A stretch of DNA of 64,000 nt. Origin: Meloidogyne chitwoodi (Eukaryota; Nematoda; Chromadorea; Rhabditida; Meloidogynidae). The translations under genes and the position numbers were made by a program. Where the stretch lies: the NCBI GenBank assembly GCA_015183035.1, contig JACZZP010000010.1, positions 1,240,001-1,304,000 of the forward strand. Reading direction: 5' to 3'. The notes beneath the pieces were generated by a model. It saw only the letters and a program-made list of their open reading frames with translations, did no database searches and was not told where the DNA came from. Positions 1 to 19,170 of the stretch are shown in pieces. Every line of letters begins with the position of its first letter. The stretch's first letter is position 1.

Positions 1-2687
1 GATGAAAATCCAGTTACTCCACCAAATATAACCAAAATATAATCAACATCTAATTCACGTATTATTTCATAGGCATGACTTTCATTTGAAGACATTGCTT
101 GGCCAACACGAGATATATGTGTATTATTCCAAGTATTATTGTCAACAATTGTCTGGAATTTTTTTTTTAATAAATTTTTTGATAATTAAAAAAATATCAA
201 ACAGAGTTTCAACAATTTTAATTAAATCCATCAGTATTTTTAATTTATTTATATTTATTTATTTACATTAGTTTTTTACATCTTCCATTTATTTAATTTT
301 TTATAATATGAATGTTTTTTTAAATCTAACTCTTTCCTTTTTTTCTCAATTAATTTTATATTTTGTTAAAAATAAGCAATTTAAATAAAATTCTGAATAT
401 TAAAAATAATATTTAAAAATTTATTTTATTTACCGTTCGGTCTGCCATTGCAGAGATTTGATATCCATAATCCCACCATGACATAACTTTTGCATCGGTC
501 GGTGTATTCTTTCGTAGCCAGTAATATGCTTCACGAAAATCATCAAAAATTATACGACCTCCATCACCTGACCTAGCAGAGAGTACAATGGATGGACTTG
601 AGTAAGCCTAAAACATATTTAATTTTAAATTTATTTTATTTTAGTAGTACCTCACTAGTTACCCAAACGCTGTGAAAAACAAAAGTACACAAACAAAATG
701 TCATTGCTAATACAACAGCTGTGGCTATCTTAAATAGAAAATATTTAAATAACTTTAATGTTTATTTTAAAAATATTTTATATATTTTTTACTTCCTGTT
801 TATATGGATAATTGTCATCTTTTTTTCCTCCTTTTCCATAAGTTTTACCTCCAACAGAATCTTTTGTTACATTTTTCTTCTCCGAATTGCCAAATAAATC
901 CAAATTTATAATATAATTCCCCAGTGTGGAAGAAATAGCAATTCCACCCAAAATACACATTATTGGAGCAAGTACAAGCATTAATCTTAATAAAATTTTT
1001 GCTTTAAAAATAAAACAAAAAACAAACAAACCTAACCATAACACCTGCAAAATAGATTGAAGTTAATCCATATAAAATAATAAAAATATTAGCATCAGTG
1101 AGTTGCTTAAAGCAAAAATAAAGACCGGCTATATTTTGAAGAATATATTAAATTAATAAGATAGATTTAGAAAACTAACTTGGAAATGTGAAAACCAAAA
1201 ATTGAAGATCAAAATAAAAGCTACTCCATGCAGTTGGCTGGTGCTCAGAAACAGAAGCAATTATAGGTATGTTGTTCTTTGCATAAGATGGATCCAAAAG
1301 AGAATAAAATCGACCGGTCCATGGTGCAATTTCTACAAAAATTTTGAAAAATTAAAAATTTGAATTATTATTTTAACTGTGCAAAAATGTTGCAACAATG
1401 AGTGCCAGAAATGCAGCCCCACCAAAAACAAGTAAGACAGAACGTAATACTAATTGAAAACGATCAGCTGGCATTTTAGATCTCATCCAACTTGCAAATG
1501 CAACAATTTGACAGAGACCAAATACTCCAAATGCCTAAAAATAAACATGAAAAAATATTTAAAAAATAATTAAAAAAACTTACACCCATATGTTCGGAAG
1601 TAGAAACTGGTTGAAAACCAACAAATGGTATTTGCATTGATAAAATAGTCCCAAGTGTATACATTGTAGAATATGCAACGTAAATGCGGTGAGAAAAACG
1701 ACCAGTGCAAATAAGAGTAAGTACATGAAGTGGAATTAAATTAATAAGAAATACATAGCCTCCCCAACTGAAAATAATAAAAATAAAAAAATTACAAAAT
1801 TTCTTATTTATAATAATTAAATTGAAATAAAATAAACGAAAAATTTAACCTTGAAACCATATAGAAATATGCAAGTGAACATAAAACTGCAAAAAAAGTA
1901 GATCCAGTTTTAACAGCACGAATCCAGAAATAATAAGTGAGCAACATGCAGAATATTGCAATTCCCTAAAAAAAATAAATAAATTAACAAAATATTTAAG
2001 CTTAATTTTTAACCTCATTATCATAAGAACCTGCAACAGAACGTGAAATATATCCAGGAACAATGGCTATTAAAGCAGCAGAAATTAAACCAGCTCCTTC
2101 AGACTTTAAATTTATTATTAAAATTATTTAAAATAATTAAAAATTACTTTAACTTCCTTTGTCAATAAAAAAGTAATTAAAACAGTAAAAGAGCTAAAAA
2201 GAGGAGCTAAGAATACGCAAACTTCACGAATGTCAATTGTAAAATTCAAAAATGTCAGAACACGATGAATAAATAAGCTTGTTATCATAAGACCTATAAA
2301 TAAAATTTTTATTTTTATATTAAAGTTACAGAGAGGATAATTATTAAATAAAAAAAATTAACCTGGATAAATTGTTCCACCAATAATTCGACCCAAAGGA
2401 TACCAAGCATATGCTTAATTTAGAATGTTTTTTAAATTACTAATATTTCAAAATAAAATATTACCATCAAACCAATTATGAAAAGAATAATAACCATTTT
2501 CAGTTAAATATTTTGTTGTTCGATAATTAAAATAAGGATCAAATTCATGAATTACTGATTCAAAACGAATTACTGCAAATAAACGTACTGTGAAAGCAAC
2601 AATTGCAGATAATGTAAGCACAAGAAGTTTAATTAATGTTTCATGTTGTTTTTCATGACAGCTTAAAAATGAAGGCAAAAAGCCCAT
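1..2687 (-). CDS. stt3: Oligosaccharyltransferase catalytic subunit STT3 (partial, C-terminus off the left edge)
   Basis: Catalytic subunit of the ER oligosaccharyltransferase, which moves the lipid-linked glycan to Asn in N-x-S/T sequons. The first exon (2687 downward) starts MGFLPSF and carries [10 protein letters not shown], the first-loop DxD-like metal/substrate motif region typical of STT3. Further hydrophobic exons follow, separated by introns of about 50 bp. The sequon-recognition motif [10 protein letters not shown] lies at about 460-480, followed by [11 protein letters not shown] and [14 protein letters not shown] near 1-160. These match the STT3 luminal domain in order. The remaining C-terminal part lies beyond base 1. 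It is divergent with the SELENOK-like gene, sharing a 365-bp intergenic stretch. Identification is very secure; exact small-exon borders are by eye. Confidence 0.95.
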
Positions 2688-3052
2688 TTAGAATGATAAA
2701 ATTGGCTGAATTCTAAAAATATTATCTAAAATTAATACCTATAAAAAATTTTATTATTTAATTTAATCATTAAAAATTCATTAATAAAAATAAGAAACAA
2801 ATAAAAGGATACTCCCGATTAGGCGCAATTCTCTAGTTTCCTCATTATCTCTAATTCTCTTTATTTAGCATACTATTCCGCTACTAGTCGCTCGTCGGGC
2901 TGTACTCACTAATAAAAATATTTTTTTTAAATAGACATTTCGCCAAAAAACGTAGCATTACGTTTCATACAACAAAAGTTTATTGATTTTTTAATTATTT
3001 TAATCTTTTCGTTTATTTCATTAAAAGTTGTCTTAATTATTTAATTTAAATT
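2688..3052. promoter_or_regulatory. Shared divergent promoter region STT3 / SELENOK-like
   Basis: 365 bp separate the two start codons, which point away from each other. It includes a less AT-rich patch (about 2815-2912) with ACTAGTCGCTCGTCGGGC-like sequence. No TATA box or other named element could be assigned with confidence. It must hold the promoters of both genes if neither uses a distant one. Confidence 0.4.
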
Positions 3053-3556
3053 ATGGTTTATATAAATTCTGGTAAGTTAATTTAATTTATTAATTTTTTT
3101 GTGTTTTTATATGGTGATGTTCGTAACCACTCTGAATTTTCTATAGTTAAAACATTCTGGAATTTTGTCTATTTTGTGACCTTTTTGTAAGTTTTGTTAT
3201 AAATAATAATTATTTGTTAAATTTAGTTTTCGTGCACTTCTTGGACCTTTCTTTGGTGATGCTCAAAGTGATCCAGATGCTAAATCACGCTATCGATCAA
3301 ATTTAAGAAGAGGAGATGATGGTTGGGGTGGCGGTGGTGGAGGAGGTGGAGGTGGATGGAGACCTGGTATTATTAATTAAATTATTTTCATAAAATAAAT
3401 TCAAATAGAATTATTTTAATTATATTTTTTTTAATTTCTTATAATAATGAAAATTTAGGTGGTGGTGGTGGTGGACCCAGACGTCCAATGGGTAGATTAA
3501 ACTTAGATGGACCTTCTTCGATGCCAAGTTGTCCAATGGGTGGGTGTTGTGGATAA
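3053..3556 (+). CDS. SELENOK: Selenoprotein K homologue with Cys in place of Sec
   Basis: Small single-pass ER membrane protein; family members act with ER-associated degradation and palmitoylation complexes. The protein starts MVYINS, has a hydrophobic segment (KTFWNFVYFVTFFFRALLG), then a Gly/Arg-rich tail (GDDGWGGGG..., PRRPMGRLNLDG) and ends SCPMGGCCG-stop. This is the SelK layout, with the C-terminal GGUGR-type motif replaced by GGCCG; the codon is TGT, not TGA, so no selenocysteine is needed. Exons: 3053-3071, a second ending 3186, 3227-3366 and 3459-3556. The second exon start is uncertain. A canonical AG at about 3147 gives an in-frame but shorter N-terminus. A start near 3114 retains DVRNHSEFSI but needs a non-AG acceptor. 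Confidence 0.85.
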
Positions 3557-5182
3557 TATGAATTTGGAATGAAAATTATATAAACTTTCCATTTCTAAAT
3601 GTAAATATTTACATAAATTCGATAATAAATTTATTTTTTCAATAAATTTTTAAATTATCTTTTTATCTAAAAGATAAAAATGAGCTCATTCAGAATTGTC
3701 AAAATTACATTTACTATATGAATTAAATAAATATTGCTTTTCTTTGTATAATTAAATATTTTAAAATACTCCTACCGATTGTTTTTGACTGGACAAATGA
3801 AATTCCTCTTTTCCCTATTAAAGGTTTTGATTATTTCAAATTTCCAATCCCGAGATTTTCAAAATTCTCACGACCTACATATGTCGTCATTCTGTTTATT
3901 GAAACAAATCTAACTTTTTCTCTTTGGATCATAAAAGAAAGGGCAGGTCGAATTCCGGGCCAACACTTCTGGTCCAAAACTTGGATATATATTTAGTACC
4001 ATGCTACAAAGTTGTTGAATAAATTATTGTACCAAATGGTCCTTTAAAGAGAGATAACTTCATTTCTTTGTAAGCTTTTATGTCGTCCGGAAGTTTAGCT
4101 CTAACAAAGAAATTGTTATAAATTATTTTACTTTTTCTCACATGTTCAGTTTTAAATTTTTTTCTTCTTGTCTAACGCTAGAAATTTTAAATTTTACATG
4201 TCAACAATAAATAATTTTTTTTTTAATTTTTCTTCCTTTCCTCTCTTGACATTAGTTCTTATTTATAATTAATATATGTATTAAATTATTATAAGGATTA
4301 ATTAAATAACAACATACAAATCACCTCTCACACTCAACAATAAATAATTAAAATAATTACTAAAATATTTTTTATTTATTTAATGCAAATGTCTTCTATT
4401 ATTTTAATTTATTTATATTTTATAAATTAATTTTTAAAATTTTTTTTCTTTTAAATTATTTAATTATAATTAATGTATTAATTTAAATTTTATTTTTTAA
4501 ATTTTATTTGTAAGATGTAATTAATAATTAATTATTTAAATATTTTAAAAAGGAATATATATATATAATTATTTTATTATTATTAAATGATCATTTATTA
4601 ATATTTTTAATTTGTTTCTATATAAAAATTATTATTACCTATATGAGTGCCAATTAAATAAATAATATGTTTTTTATTTCCTTTATTATTACTTTTTTTT
4701 TTGCAAAAATAAAAATATATAAATATTATTTTATGTTGCTTTTTAATTTAAAATTATTATTTAAAAATAATTAATTATTAATTTTTGACAAATTAAAAAT
4801 TCATTAAATTAATTATTTTATTTTTTTATTTTTAATAAAATTTAATTATTAAATAAATATTATTGTTTTTTGTTATTTTAATAAATAAAAGTTAAAATTA
4901 AATTAGGTTATATTTAAAAATATTTTTATAAAAATATATATTTATTTTTAATAAAAAGCTTTTTTTTAAACTTTTAATTAATTTTATTTCCTGTCTTTTT
5001 AGTTTAGTTTATTAACTTTTTATCTAACATTTTTTATTATTTTGTAGTTTAATTTTGCTTTATTTTATAATTATAAGAATTTTTAAAATATTTTAATTAG
5101 GAAATTGCTTTATTTTATTTAAATTTAAAATACAAATAATTTATTTAAATTAATTATTTAAATATATAATTAATTCATTTGA
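3557..5182. other. Gene-free AT-rich intergenic stretch
   Basis: No supported gene. About 3770-4100 is less AT-rich than its surroundings and has no coding signal or recognisable RNA. From about 4250 to 5180 it is extreme A/T with TTAATTAA-like runs. The last part is the 5' flank of the 7TM receptor gene. Confidence 0.5.
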
Positions 5183-6359
5183 ATGGATAAAATGATTAAA
5201 AATAGTTGGATAACTTTAATTCAATATATTTTTATTTTTTTAATTTCAACAATTTCTTCTTTAATTATTTTTTATGCTTTATGGATTATTTATTATTTAA
5301 AAAAGAAAAATAATTTTGAATTTTCACCATCACTTTTAGGTATAAATTTAAAAATTTAAAAATAATTTAATTTTTTTAGTTTATTTTTTATCTCTTCTTT
5401 TATCTTCTTTTTGTCTTTTAATTCAATATTTTATTCTTTTAATTTTTTATTTTTTATTAAATAATAATATAACAACACAAATTATATTTTGGAGTGGTCT
5501 ATTGCCTGGAAGTTTATTACCTGCATCTCCTATTTCTGTTTTTTTCCTTTCTTTTGATCGTTTATTAATTGTTTTATTTCCTCATTTTTATTTAAAAAGA
5601 GAACCTAAATATATATTATCTTTTATTAGTTTTTTAACAATTTTATTATTATTTTGTTTTAATTTAATTATTAATTATATTGAAAGACCTTTAGATGAAA
5701 TTACAGGTATTTTTAAATAAAATAAATAATTAATTAATTTAATTAGAATGTATTTCTTTTGGTTGTTTAACTTCAAATGCTTCTCGTTTAATTTATTCAA
5801 TTAATCGTTTAATTGTTGCTTTACCTAACTTTATTATTGGAAGTTTATTTTTAATTATTCTTTTTGCTTATCGTCGTCGTTTAGAAAAAAAACAAAATAA
5901 TAATAATAAAGAAAATATTTTATTAAATAAATCAAAAAGAATGGTAAAATATTTAATTTATTTTATTTTATTTAAAATAATTTAATTTAAAGGGAAATCG
6001 TTTAGCTTTATGGGTTGTTTTATTTGAATTTTTATTAGATTTATTACCTAATTTTATTAATTTTATTCTAACTGCTTTTTTTAATATAAATATTTCTGTT
6101 TATGTTGGGGCATTTCGTTCATTAACATTTTCTTTGGAAACTTTTTTTGCAGCTTTAACACATACAATAATACTTTTGAATATTTATTATTTTAATAAAA
6201 GTATTTTTTAAATTAATTAATTAATATTTAAATTTAGAAATTATAATTATTAATAATAAAACAATTATTGCTTTACCATCTCAAAATAATAATTATTTTA
6301 AAATTAATTCAACAAAAATTAATAATTTACCAGGAATTATAAAACCAGAAGGAAATTAA
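5183..6359 (+). CDS. Nematode seven-transmembrane (serpentine) receptor, probable chemoreceptor
   Basis: Starts MDKMIKNSWITLIQYIF. It has five exons: 5183-5339, 5380-5706, 5747-5943, 5993 to about 6205, and a last exon ending in stop at 6357-6359. All joins are GT-AG and keep frame. The protein is about 310 residues with roughly seven hydrophobic segments. A DRY-like box at the end of TM3 reads FFLSFDRLLIVLFP, followed by a basic loop (YRRRLEKKQN...) before TM6. Nematode chemoreceptor families have this length and the D-R-hydrophobic-P pattern. I cannot assign the subfamily (srsx/srbc/str-like are possible), nor a ligand. The C-terminal tail (IIKPEGN) is short and polar. Confidence 0.75.
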
Positions 6360-6491
6360 ATAAAATAATAATTTTTAAATATTTTTATACAAATGTTTTT
6401 CTTTAAGAAAAAATAATAAATGTTTTTTAAAAACAATTTTTTTTTTTCTTTTAAATAATTTACATCTTTGTTAATTAATTCTTTTCTTTTT

Positions 6492-7290
6492 TTAAGCCAA
6501 TTGACTTTGTCGATTATTAAATAATTTTTTGTTTTTTCGATTTGTTGATGTTTTTACAACAAAATTATATGAAAGTTGTGGTGGAATTAAAATAATTTTA
6601 TCTTTATTCATATAATCTATTTTAAATAAATAAATTAATTAAATAATATAAATTAACTATATGCATTAGCTACAATTGAATGACACCAAAATAATATTAA
6701 TTGAATTAAAACAAAAATAATAAAAATAAAAATAGTAATAATAATTAAATAATAACCTTAAATTAAAATTAATTAATTTTAATTTATTTTATTTTTTTAC
6801 TTTTATTTTCTTCTTTAATATCAAGAAATAATTCAAAATGATTTTGCCAAAAATTAGGCATCAAAAATATCATAATTCCAATAAATATTAAATATAAAGA
6901 ATTTAAAATAATTAATATAATCTTTAAAATAAATAAATATTATTTTAATTTAATTTTTAAAAAAAACATACATTTAATAATAAAAAAGGTAAATAAAATT
7001 TAGAACTTCTTTGACGATCAGCAAAAATTAATAAAATAAATGGAATAATAAAAATAAAAAATATCTTTAAATTAAATATTATTTTTAAATTTAAAATAAT
7101 TTACCAAAATTGATAAAATAAATTGTTCTTCAGAAATAAAAAAAGAAATAAAAAATGAAAATAATAAAAATCCAATTGTTCCAATTAAACGAGTACCAGT
7201 CTTTTTAATTTAAATTAATTATTTAAAAATAAATAAACAAACCAAAACATGAACATTTCCACAAAAACAATAATAATTTGGCTTATCCAT
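6492..7290 (-). CDS. Four-transmembrane nematode protein (LAPTM/DUF7027-like)
   Basis: Five small exons on the minus strand, starting MDKPNYYCFCGNVHV at 7290 and ending RQSQLA-stop at 6492. The CFCGNVHVLTGTRLIG opening is followed by four hydrophobic helices: FLLFSFFISFF, FFIFIIPFILLIF, LIILNSLYLIFIGIMIF and IIITIFIFIIFVLIQLILFW. After the fourth comes WCHSIVANAYDYM. This pattern (cysteine-histidine N-terminus, four TMs, W-C-H then a Tyr-containing tail) is what I know from nematode tetraspan proteins related to the LAPTM group. The family assignment is from memory of the pattern only. It is convergent with the 7TM gene (133 bp between stops). Confidence 0.65.
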
Positions 7291-8610
7291 TTGATAGCCA
7301 AAAAAAGAAATTAAATAAAAATGAATATTTAATATATTTTAATTTTAAAAGATTTTAATAAAATAAAATAAAATAAAAGGGCATTTAATTTTATTTTAAA
7401 AGAAAAAATAAATGCCACATATTTATTAATAATTTGATCGATTTCTTCTTCTCTTTCCCTCTCTTTAATTAATTTATCTCTTATTAATTTTAAAATTTAA
7501 ATAAAAAAGATAATAAAAGTACATTTATTTAATAAAAATGTAAAAATAAATTTAAAAAATAATAATTAATTTAATTTATATAAATAAATAAATAAAAATA
7601 AATAAATAATTATTTAAATATGAAATTTTTAATAAAAAAATTAAATTTTAATTTTACTCTAATTTTAAAATTTAATTTAAAAAATAAATAAATATTAAAG
7701 TTTAAAAATAAATTTTAATTATTTTTTGATTGACAATATAATTTATTTTTAATACTATTTTTAATCCTTTTTATTATTTAATTAATTAATAATACTTCCG
7801 TTTATTATTATTTAATTTTAGGAAAATATTTTATTTATTTCTCAAGGCAAAAAGCAGACGACTAAAAATAATTTGATGAAATTACTAAAAAATGATAAAA
7901 ATAAATTAATATTAAAAATAATAATATTAAAAAGATATTTAATTAATTTAAATTTTAAATTAAAAAAATCTAAAATATTTTAATATTTTTTAAATTAATA
8001 AATATTTTTATAAAAAAACTTTGTATTAAAATAATATTTAAAAAATAAACAAATTGTTATCTTTAAAATAAAAATTTCATTTTTTGACCATTTTTATTGC
8101 AAATCATTAAATTGTTAATTCTTAAAAAAATAAATATAATTTTAACAGACTTATTTAATAATTACTGTAAATATTTATTTATTTATTTATTTACTCCTTT
8201 TAACTATTTTAGGTAAGTGGTTATTTTTCTTTTCATTAAAAATCAAACAGAAATAAAAAAAGAAGACGTTCCTTTTTTAAAAAATGTTTTTTATTTATTT
8301 TTTAGGATTGAGGACCTTTGTTTTTTTATAAATATATATCATTTCTCTTTTTATATTTTAACCTATTTATTGCCTTTTTTAGTATTCATGATATTTGTCC
8401 TCATTATTTTGGATATTTTTATTTTTAAACTTTAAATAAATAAAAACTGTATTTATTTATTATCTTTAATTATTTTTTGTATTTTTTACAAAATAATTTA
8501 AATGTTTTATTTTCACTCTCCTCTACATATTAATTAATTTTTTAATTTAAAATTACTTTGATTTTCTTTATTTTAATTTTTATAAATTAATTTAGATTTA
8601 TTTAATTAAA
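7291..8610. other. Gene-free AT-rich intergenic stretch
   Basis: About 1.3 kb of nearly pure A/T with short poly-A/T and TAAATAAATA runs. One open frame (8217-8435) is hydrophobic by composition only and is not considered a gene. It separates the divergent four-TM gene and homeobox gene, so it must hold their 5' controls. No motif stood out. Confidence 0.5.
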
Positions 8611-9392
8611 ATGTATCCTTCAATAAATAATTTAAATAATAATAATTTAAATTATTATTCTCCTTCTTTTTGTTTTTATCCATTTAATTATTATTATAAT
8701 AATAATACAACAATATTACCTCAAAATAATAATAATAATTTAATAAATAATAATTATCAAAATCAACAACAATATCCTTCTTCTTCTTCTTCTTCTTCTT
8801 GTTAATTTATAATTAATTAATTTATTTATTTATTTTTATTTTTAAGATTATTTTCCAAATAATAATATAAAAAAAGAAGAATATTATAATTTAAATTATA
8901 TTGAAAATAATAATAAAATAATAAATAATAATAAAGGGAAAAAAAGAATACTTTTTAGTGAAGAACAAATTAAAATACTTGAAAATGTTTATAAAGGTAT
9001 TATTTATTTAAAATATAAAATATATTTTAATTTTTAAAAGATAACAAGTTTATTAATTTACAAATGAGAAATGATTTAGCTAAATATTGTGGACTTCGAT
9101 CAGATCAAGTAAAATAAATAATTATATTTAATTAATTAATTATTTAAATATTTTTAGGTTAAAATTTGGTTTCAAAACAGAAGATATAAACAAGTAAATT
9201 AATTTAAATAAATAATATTTTATTTAATTTTAGAAAAAGAAAGATAATGATAAAAGATTTTTAGAAGAATTACAAAATAAAAAAAATAATAATTCAAATA
9301 ATTTAATTAATAATAATAATAAAGAATTATTAAAACAACAACAACAACCTCCTTTACCTTCTTATTGTTATGAACAACAAATAATTAATTAA
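8611..9392 (+). CDS. NK-type homeodomain transcription factor
   Basis: Five exons (8611-8800, 8847-8996, 9041-9108, 9158-9193, 9234-9392), all GT-AG and in frame. The N-terminus is Asn/Tyr-rich (YPFNYYYNNN) with a short Ser run. The homeodomain follows: KKRILFSEEQIKILENVY, then ...LAKYCGLRSDQVKIWFQNRRYKQKKK. Helix 3 has the invariant W48, F49, N51 and R53, plus Tyr at position 54, which in animals marks the NK-2 group. C-terminal to it are Lys/Asn runs and a Gln/Pro tail ending CYEQQIIN. Total length is about 165 residues, small for an NK factor, with no TN motif or NK2-specific domain seen. Which C. elegans ceh gene it corresponds to cannot be told from this alone. Confidence 0.85.
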
Positions 9393-9733
9393 TTAATTAA
9401 AATTAAATAAAATTAATAATAATTAAAGTTTTATTTATCCCCTTCTTCTCTTTTTAATTATTTAAAATATATTTATTTATATTTAAAAAAATATTTTATT
9501 TTGTTAAATTATTTAATTATTTTTTATTATTTTTTTAATAATTAGAGAAAGGGATTTTATTTTTTTAATGACCTAATTCTTCTTTTTTTCAACAAAAATC
9601 TTTATTAGTTATTTTGTAGAAAATAATATTTTTTTTTTGTAAAAATGATAAAATAAAATTATTTAATTGATTTTTTAAACATTTAATAATTAATTTTTAA
9701 ATAAAATAACATTTTAAAAAAATAATTATTATT
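9393..9733. other. Intergenic A/T-rich spacer
   Basis: 341 bp between homeobox stop and astacin-like start, with nothing recognisable beyond homopolymer runs. Confidence 0.4.
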
Positions 9734-11109
9734 ATGTTTTTAAAATATTTGTTATTTTTATTATTTTTTATTTTATTTTTTGTTAATGGTAAAAGAAAAT
9801 GTTTTCGACAGGTGAAATTAAAATTAAAGTTTATTTTAATTTAATTAATTTAAATTAAAAGATGAGAGGTACTAAAACATTTATTTCAATAAATAGCCAA
9901 GAAGATAATAATGATGAAGATGATATTTTAATTAAATTAGAAGAACAACCAATTATTGAAGGAGATACTACTAATAATTCTTCTGAACAATTATTAGATA
10001 ATAATAAAGAAATAAAAAAACAAAATATTGGTACTTCAATTAGGTATATTTTTAAAAGAAAATAAATAAATATTAAATAATATTAAGGCCTTCAAATCAT
10101 GATGTTTATTTATGGCCTAGTATGACTGAACATGAGAAAACAATAATTAGAGATGCTGTTAATATTTTATATTTTTTAATTTAATTTTCTTTTCTTTTTT
10201 AGTTTTTTCAAATTCAAAGACGTACTTGTATTAAATTTAATGAACTTAATTATAAAGTAAAATATATATTTATTATTTAAATTAATTTAAATAGCCTTGG
10301 TATCATGCAGAACGTTGGACAGAAGGAAAACCTTATGTTGTTATTAGAAAAAGTAAAAAATTTTCAGGTAAAATTATTTTATTTATTTAAAATAAAAATA
10401 AATTTTAGGTTATTCTGACAATAATATTGAAGATGTAAATAGACGTTCTTTAATATATTTATCAGAACAATCATTAAATAGTCAAAATATTAATAATTCT
10501 AGAGGAATGGTTAATTATTTTTTAATTAATTAAAATTAATTAATTAATTTAGGTAATGGAACAATTATTAAAATTTATGGGTTTTTATTAAATTATTTTT
10601 TATTTAATTAATTAAAAAGGTTATAGAGAAGAATTTCTTAGACCAGATGCACCTTCATATATTCAACCAATTCCTGATAATTCAAGAAATTATCAATTAC
10701 CTAAAAATTCTCCAAAATTTTCAAATGAACAATTAATGTAATTTTATTTAAATTTTAATAAAATAAATAAATTTAATAATATTTTTATTTTTAAAGGTGG
10801 CCTTTTGATCCAGAATCAATAACAATTCCTTCTACAGCTAGGTAACATTTTAATTAAAATTAAAAAAAATAATTATTTTAAGAGAATGGTTTCAATTAAC
10901 AATTTATTGTCAAGCAAGAAGAAATGTTGATATTGGTGCTGGACAAAGAACTGGATTATTAACTAGGTAAATTAATTAATTAATTTTATTTATTTTTAAT
11001 AAATAGATGGGATGCTGTAAAACTTAATTCAATGTATTGTCCACAATCTGTTGGTTATGCTGATCCTCGAATGGGGGCTTGCGTTGTTCCTCGAAAGCCA
11101 AAAATTTGA
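9734..11109 (+). CDS. Secreted astacin-family protein lacking the zinc-binding site (pseudoprotease)
   Basis: Exon 1 (9734-9811) encodes a signal peptide, MFLKYLLFLLFFILFFVNG. About ten further small exons follow (9862-10043, 10088-10157, 10203-10256, 10295-10377, 10409-10509, 10553-10580, 10620-10737, 10797-10841 and two more), all GT-AG and in frame. An acidic propeptide-like stretch is followed by an astacin domain: NHDVYLWPSMTEHEKTIIRDA, RRTCIKFNELNYKPWYHAER, then DNNIEDVNRRSLIYLSEQSL. The active-site segment aligns without gaps to astacins but reads GMVMEQLLKFMGYREEFLRPD instead of the HExxHxxGxxHExxRPD pattern. All three His ligands (now E, K, E) and the catalytic Glu (now Q) are gone. 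The end GQRTGLLTRWDAVKLNSMYC is the typical astacin C-terminus. The reading frame is intact, so loss of catalysis is inferred rather than gene decay. Confidence 0.85.
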
Positions 11110-11528
11110 ATTAATTTTCAGTTTATTTTATATATTTATTTTTAAATTTATAACAAAACCAAAGTAATAAAACTTTGTGATAAACTATTCTAAATTTAAA
11201 AAATTGAATAAAAAACAATTATTTTCTTCATTATGTTTTACAAATATAAATATTATGCAAAGAAATGCTTTTGATTAAAAAAATAAAAAAAATTAAATTT
11301 ATAAATAAAGTTAAGCCTTTCACTTTCTTTTTTATCCTTATTTCCTAATAAATATTATGTGAAAGGCCCAACCTTAAATTTAAAATAAGATTATTATGCA
11401 AAAAGATATATATAGGTAAATATAATATATTATAATATTCATAATGAAAATTTCACAAAAGCTCATTTTTGTGATTTAAAAAATTGCAAACAACAATTCT
11501 AATAAAAGTAATTTTATTTATTAAATTG
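11110..11528. other. Convergent 3' region
   Basis: 419 bp between the stops of the astacin-like gene and the MRP gene. It contains a pair of complementary stretches, GTTAAGCCTTTCACTTTCTTT at about 11312 and AAAGTGAAAGGCCCAACCTTA-like sequence at about 11356-11376. These could form a hairpin in either 3' UTR. No gene. Confidence 0.35.
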
Positions 11529-18194
<6,666 letters not shown>

Positions 18195-19170
18195 ATGAAT
18201 TAAGACTGATCTGAATGTATATTGGCTTCAAATTATAAAATGAAAAAAATTATAAAATGAAAGATTAAAATTCTCTAAAAAAAGTTCAAAAAAATGTAAT
18301 AAATTTAAAAAAAAAAAGAAAATTTGACAAATTTTCTTTAAAGATACAAACTACAAAACGAGAGAACAAAGAGAGTAACTACAAAAATTGTGTAATGTAC
18401 ATACATATAAATCAAGTAAATAAAAATTTGTGTATATGAATATAATACATATATAACCTTGAAAATGAGGTTTAATTGAAAAATGTTGGTCAAATACTAC
18501 TCTAAATATAAATAAATAAATAAAAAAAAGAAAAAATTTATATAAGAATTAATTTTATTTAAAAAACTCAAAAATGCTTTTACATATATTTATTTGAAAA
18601 TAAAAGTAAATAAATGCTTATTAAAAGTGGCTGGTTTTCTTAAACTTTTATTAATTATTAAATATATATTTTATCATTGTCATGGGAACAAAAGATGTAA
18701 TCAAAGGAATTATATAATGTTGAACAAATTTACATCTGAAAATGTCACTTAATAGTACAATAATAAATATTTGTTAAAAATACAACAAAAATAAATCAAT
18801 TTCTTCTGAAAGTCGAAGCTCCGTCTAGATAAAACATATAAATTGCAATATTTTTTATAAATTCGGGTAAAATTACACATTTGTTCATTTGTGTGTATTC
18901 AATAAATTATAAAAACAGTAATAGAATTTAAAAGAAAATATGTATGTATGTATGTATTTATTAATCATTCACTCGTTAAGAATTTGTTTTTAAAAATGTA
19001 CTTAAAAATCATTTTGTTAGTATTAAAGGTTAATTGATTAAAATTTCTTAAAATTACTAATTCTTCAAAAAATAGATTTTAACTTTTTTATTCATTTTAT
19101 TTTAAAATTATATAAATATATGTACATGTATTTGACTAGTTTTAAAATTAATTATATTTTTAAATAAAAT
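18195..19170. other. Intergenic stretch upstream of MRP and downstream of the RICTOR-like gene
   Basis: About 976 bp of A/T-rich DNA with ATGTATGTATGTATG microsatellite at about 18940-18957 and several TACATATA runs. It contains the promoter side of the MRP gene and the 3' flank of the RICTOR-like gene. No gene or RNA recognised. Confidence 0.45.

Noticed and set aside
8217..8435. 72-codon open frame rich in Phe/Ile/Leu
   Set aside because: Composition effect in extreme A/T DNA; no ATG near its start, no splice or homology signal.
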